Below, one piece after another: positions 61,734 through 64,000 of a stretch of DNA of 64,000 nt. The notes beneath the pieces were generated by a model. It was given only the letters and a program-made list of their open reading frames with translations, was not told where the DNA came from and searched no databases. The stretch is from Vanilla planifolia (lineage: Eukaryota; Streptophyta; Magnoliopsida; Asparagales; Orchidaceae). Both the position numbers and the translations under genes were made by a program. Where the stretch lies: the NCBI GenBank assembly GCA_023846275.1, contig CM043865.1, forward strand, positions 34,176,412 through 34,240,411. The letters are read 5' to 3'. Positions within the stretch are counted from its first letter, which is position 1, and every line of letters starts with the position of its first letter.

Positions 61734-62880
61734 CTCATGATCTTAAAATATCAAGATATATTTTGAGGCAACTTATTTTGACTCATATGACATTATCAAA
61801 TGAGGTTATGTCTTGACATAGTAAGGTCAAATCATGATATTGTGATATTGGAGTAACATCTCTTAAAATGTTATATGATTTAAGGATGAACAAAATAATG
61901 ACAAATAAGTCTGTAATACATGAAATCAAAGATAATAATAAATAATTATTACTTAATATCCTAAAGGTGGAATTACTAAACAAAAGGTGGATCTTGGTAA
62001 GCTTATTAGTGAAGGGGTTATGACCAACTATGGGTGTAGTTGGTACATGATTGCTAACTAATGTTTTAAAGGTGGATGAATAGTCTCATATTATAACATA
62101 AGAGAGTGATTTCAAATTATATATTTAAGAGTATTGTCTTAAAATATTAAGACATATTTTATGATAAAAATTATTTTAATTAGTATAAGATAATTAAAGA
62201 AATATATTATCTTAATATAATCTGATTAAATAATGTATAAGATTACAACCACCTAAGATGGTTAAACTTTTTATAGAAAATAGAATAATGGAATCTCATA
62301 AAAAATGAGAGTTCTAATAAAATAATAAAGGATAATGTGATCCCATGAATAAGTTAAATACACTTATTAGTTGGAATTGAACTTTTAGGGTTGGAAAAAG
62401 ACAACAACAAAACTTACAAAGTGGATTGAGTACTGTTGAGCTTTGGTTTATTGAGGAACTGATGAAATAATAAGCATCATGAAATCAATTGAATAATTTG
62501 AAATCTATGACATTAAATTTTTTAAGAACATATTAGATAATAGTTAAATGACTATAAAGAAAAGACTTTAGTGTCTTAATAAAGACACGGTGATAATGAT
62601 CCTTAGAGAAGGCGTCACCAGTACTATTGGGAGTAAGTAATGTTCATGGGAGAGAAAATCTTGACAACCAAATGGGCCAACTAATAAGGTGACATAAGTG
62701 TAATAATTGAGGTGAGAAAGGCTAAAAAATAATACAAATATATATCATTTAGGAAAGATTATGTCAAAGAGTCACATTAAAAATAAATGATGAGGAACAA
62801 ATGTTGGTCAATACATGATAAACAATTTTAAAAATAATTAGGTTAACAATTTTTTTTTATTTTAAACATTTATGTGGATC
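61025..62880. other. AT-rich intergenic DNA
   Basis: No gene seen. A small tandem duplication (AATATCTTTGAAATGTTGAA, twice, about 61379 and 61421) and two microsatellites are present. Confidence 0.5.
61630..61731. repeat. Microsatellites (AG)n and (TA)n
   Basis: An AG run of about nine units at 61630-61648, a short unique link, then an unbroken TA run of more than 30 units at about 61663-61731. Confidence 0.97.
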
Positions 62881-62884
62881 TATA

Positions 62885-63283
62885 AAAACATAATCACTAT
62901 AATTATTGGCACATTAAAGGGCTTAAATAAGGAAAAAGGGAATGTGCATTACCTTTATTTGTGAATATCAGTGACAATGTTGTTTTCTTGATCTTTATTG
63001 ATGGATCACGATTAAATACTGGGTTATTGAGAAGCAATAAACAAAGAAAGAAAAATAATGAGTCCTTTGACATTGACAACTTAATGGTCATATTTTAGAA
63101 AAACACTTTTTAAGGAGATAGAACAAAGTAACAATAAAAGATATAATGATTGCAAAAGATTATTGTTTACAAGGGGTGCCCATCCCAGGCCTCTATGACT
63201 AATAGAAGTAAGAAGATATAAGAGCAAATCACCCAAGAATGACATCTCCCATAGGGACTTAGGGCAGGGAATTACTTTGGCCC
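62885..63283. repeat. Direct repeat of about 400 bp, first copy
   Basis: Aligns in the same orientation with 63588-64000. Shared words: TTATTGGCACAT, GTGCATTACCTTTATTTGTG, AAACAAAGAAAGAAAAATAA, AAGGGGTGCCCATCCCA and CCCATAGGGACTTAG. The offset is about 700-725 bp. On the minus strand both copies give LWEMSFLGDLL- or GMSFSGDLL-like text, suggesting decayed coding sequence of unknown type. Confidence 0.85.
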
Positions 63284-63587
63284 AAAGAGGAGCTCTTAAT
63301 CGAAATTTGCACTCAATGAAAGACCTAACTAAACTCTTAAACACTAAAAAATCGATAATTACTCTGTCTCCATTTATCCACAAAGGTTCTATTAAGTCTT
63401 GTTAAGACAAAAGATCTTTACATATTTTTCTTTAGCAACTTAACATTTTGACAAATAATTTTTATTACTTTCAAGTATTTGCTTGCAAAAAGCACTTACA
63501 ACAAAATCTTTTCACCTTTTTTTGGTTTTTTTTAAAGATTTTATGAGATTACAAACTATGCTAAAATAGAGCCAAATTTTTTGAAAC
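63284..63587. other. Spacer between the two direct repeat copies
   Basis: AT-rich. Its first 100 bp may belong to the repeat unit, whose second copy is cut by the window end. No gene seen. Confidence 0.5.
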
Positions 63588-64000
63588 ATAATCACCTTAA
63601 TTATTGGCACATAAAAGGGTTTAAATAAGGGTGAAGGGAAGGTGCATTACCTTTATTTGTGAACATTAATGACAATGTTGTTTTGTTGATTTTTATTGAT
63701 GGATCATAATTAAATACTATTAAGAAGCAATAAACAAAGAAAGAAAAATAATGAGTCCTTCGACATTGACAGAGCATTAATTGTTGAAGTACTAAGTGAC
63801 CATATTTTAGAAAAGTACCCACCCTTCTTTGAAGGAGATAGAATAAAGTAGCAATAAAAGATACAATGATCGCAAACAAATGTTGTTGTCAAGGGGTGCC
63901 CATCCCAAGCTGCTATGGCTAATACAGGCAAGGAGACATGAGAGCAAGTCACCCGAGAATGACATCCCCCATAGGGACTTAGAGTAGGGAATTACTTTGG
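63588..64000. repeat. Direct repeat of about 400 bp, second copy, cut by window end
   Basis: Second copy of 62885-63283 with small insertions (for example near 63776-63800). It continues to the last base of the window, so the unit is probably longer and the array may go on. Confidence 0.85.

Overview
This is eukaryotic nuclear DNA from a flowering plant. The evidence is spliced genes with GT-AG introns, plant-type gene families (a coiled-coil WEB-like protein, an ABCG half-transporter, a STOP1-type zinc-finger factor and the SMC5/6 subunit NSE3), very AT-rich spacers, and many decayed Ty1/copia and Ty3/gypsy retrotransposons. The sequence alone does not let me name the species. All calls come from reading the sequence; no database search was possible.

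Layout. 1-3.6 kb: AT-rich DNA, a small GC-richer island (about 0.83-1.19 kb), and a two-exon coiled-coil protein gene on the minus strand (1621-3140). 3.6-12.2 kb: gene-free AT-rich DNA with a few short tandem repeats. 12.37-15.25 kb: an intact eight-exon ABCG half-transporter gene on the plus strand (670 aa), followed after only 95 bp by a copia LTR with its primer-binding site and the first codons of gag, cut off by a tandem repeat. 16.3-20.6 kb: gene-free. 20.75-21.81 kb: a single-exon four-finger transcription factor of the STOP1/STOP2/ART1 group. 24.2-26.75 kb: a decayed copia integrase that has been repeatedly duplicated in tandem.

30.5-44.6 kb: the NSE3 (MAGE-domain) gene. Six coding exons join cleanly into a 237-aa protein. 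A GC-rich segment at 30.5-30.8 kb looks like its untranslated first exon, which would give a leader intron of about 5.9 kb. The last coding exon, only 51 nt, lies beyond a 6.7-kb intron that holds tandem repeats and a copia LTR-gag-LTR deletion derivative. One intron appears to be GC-AG.

48.15-56.9 kb: a large imperfect inverted repeat with arms of about 4.0-4.2 kb and a spacer of about 0.5 kb. Each arm holds a dead gypsy integrase and a copia-like LTR in the same relative order. 59.0-61.0 kb: a gypsy-type solo LTR of 1998 bp on the minus strand with identical 5-bp flanks (CCTAT). The window ends inside a second copy of a direct repeat of roughly 400 bp.

The four intact genes are unrelated housekeeping, transport or regulatory genes and do not form a cluster. 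The clearest structural findings are the 4-kb-arm inverted duplication of a composite retrotransposon locus, the tandemly amplified integrase, the solo LTR with a perfect target-site duplication, and the transposon-stretched NSE3 gene.
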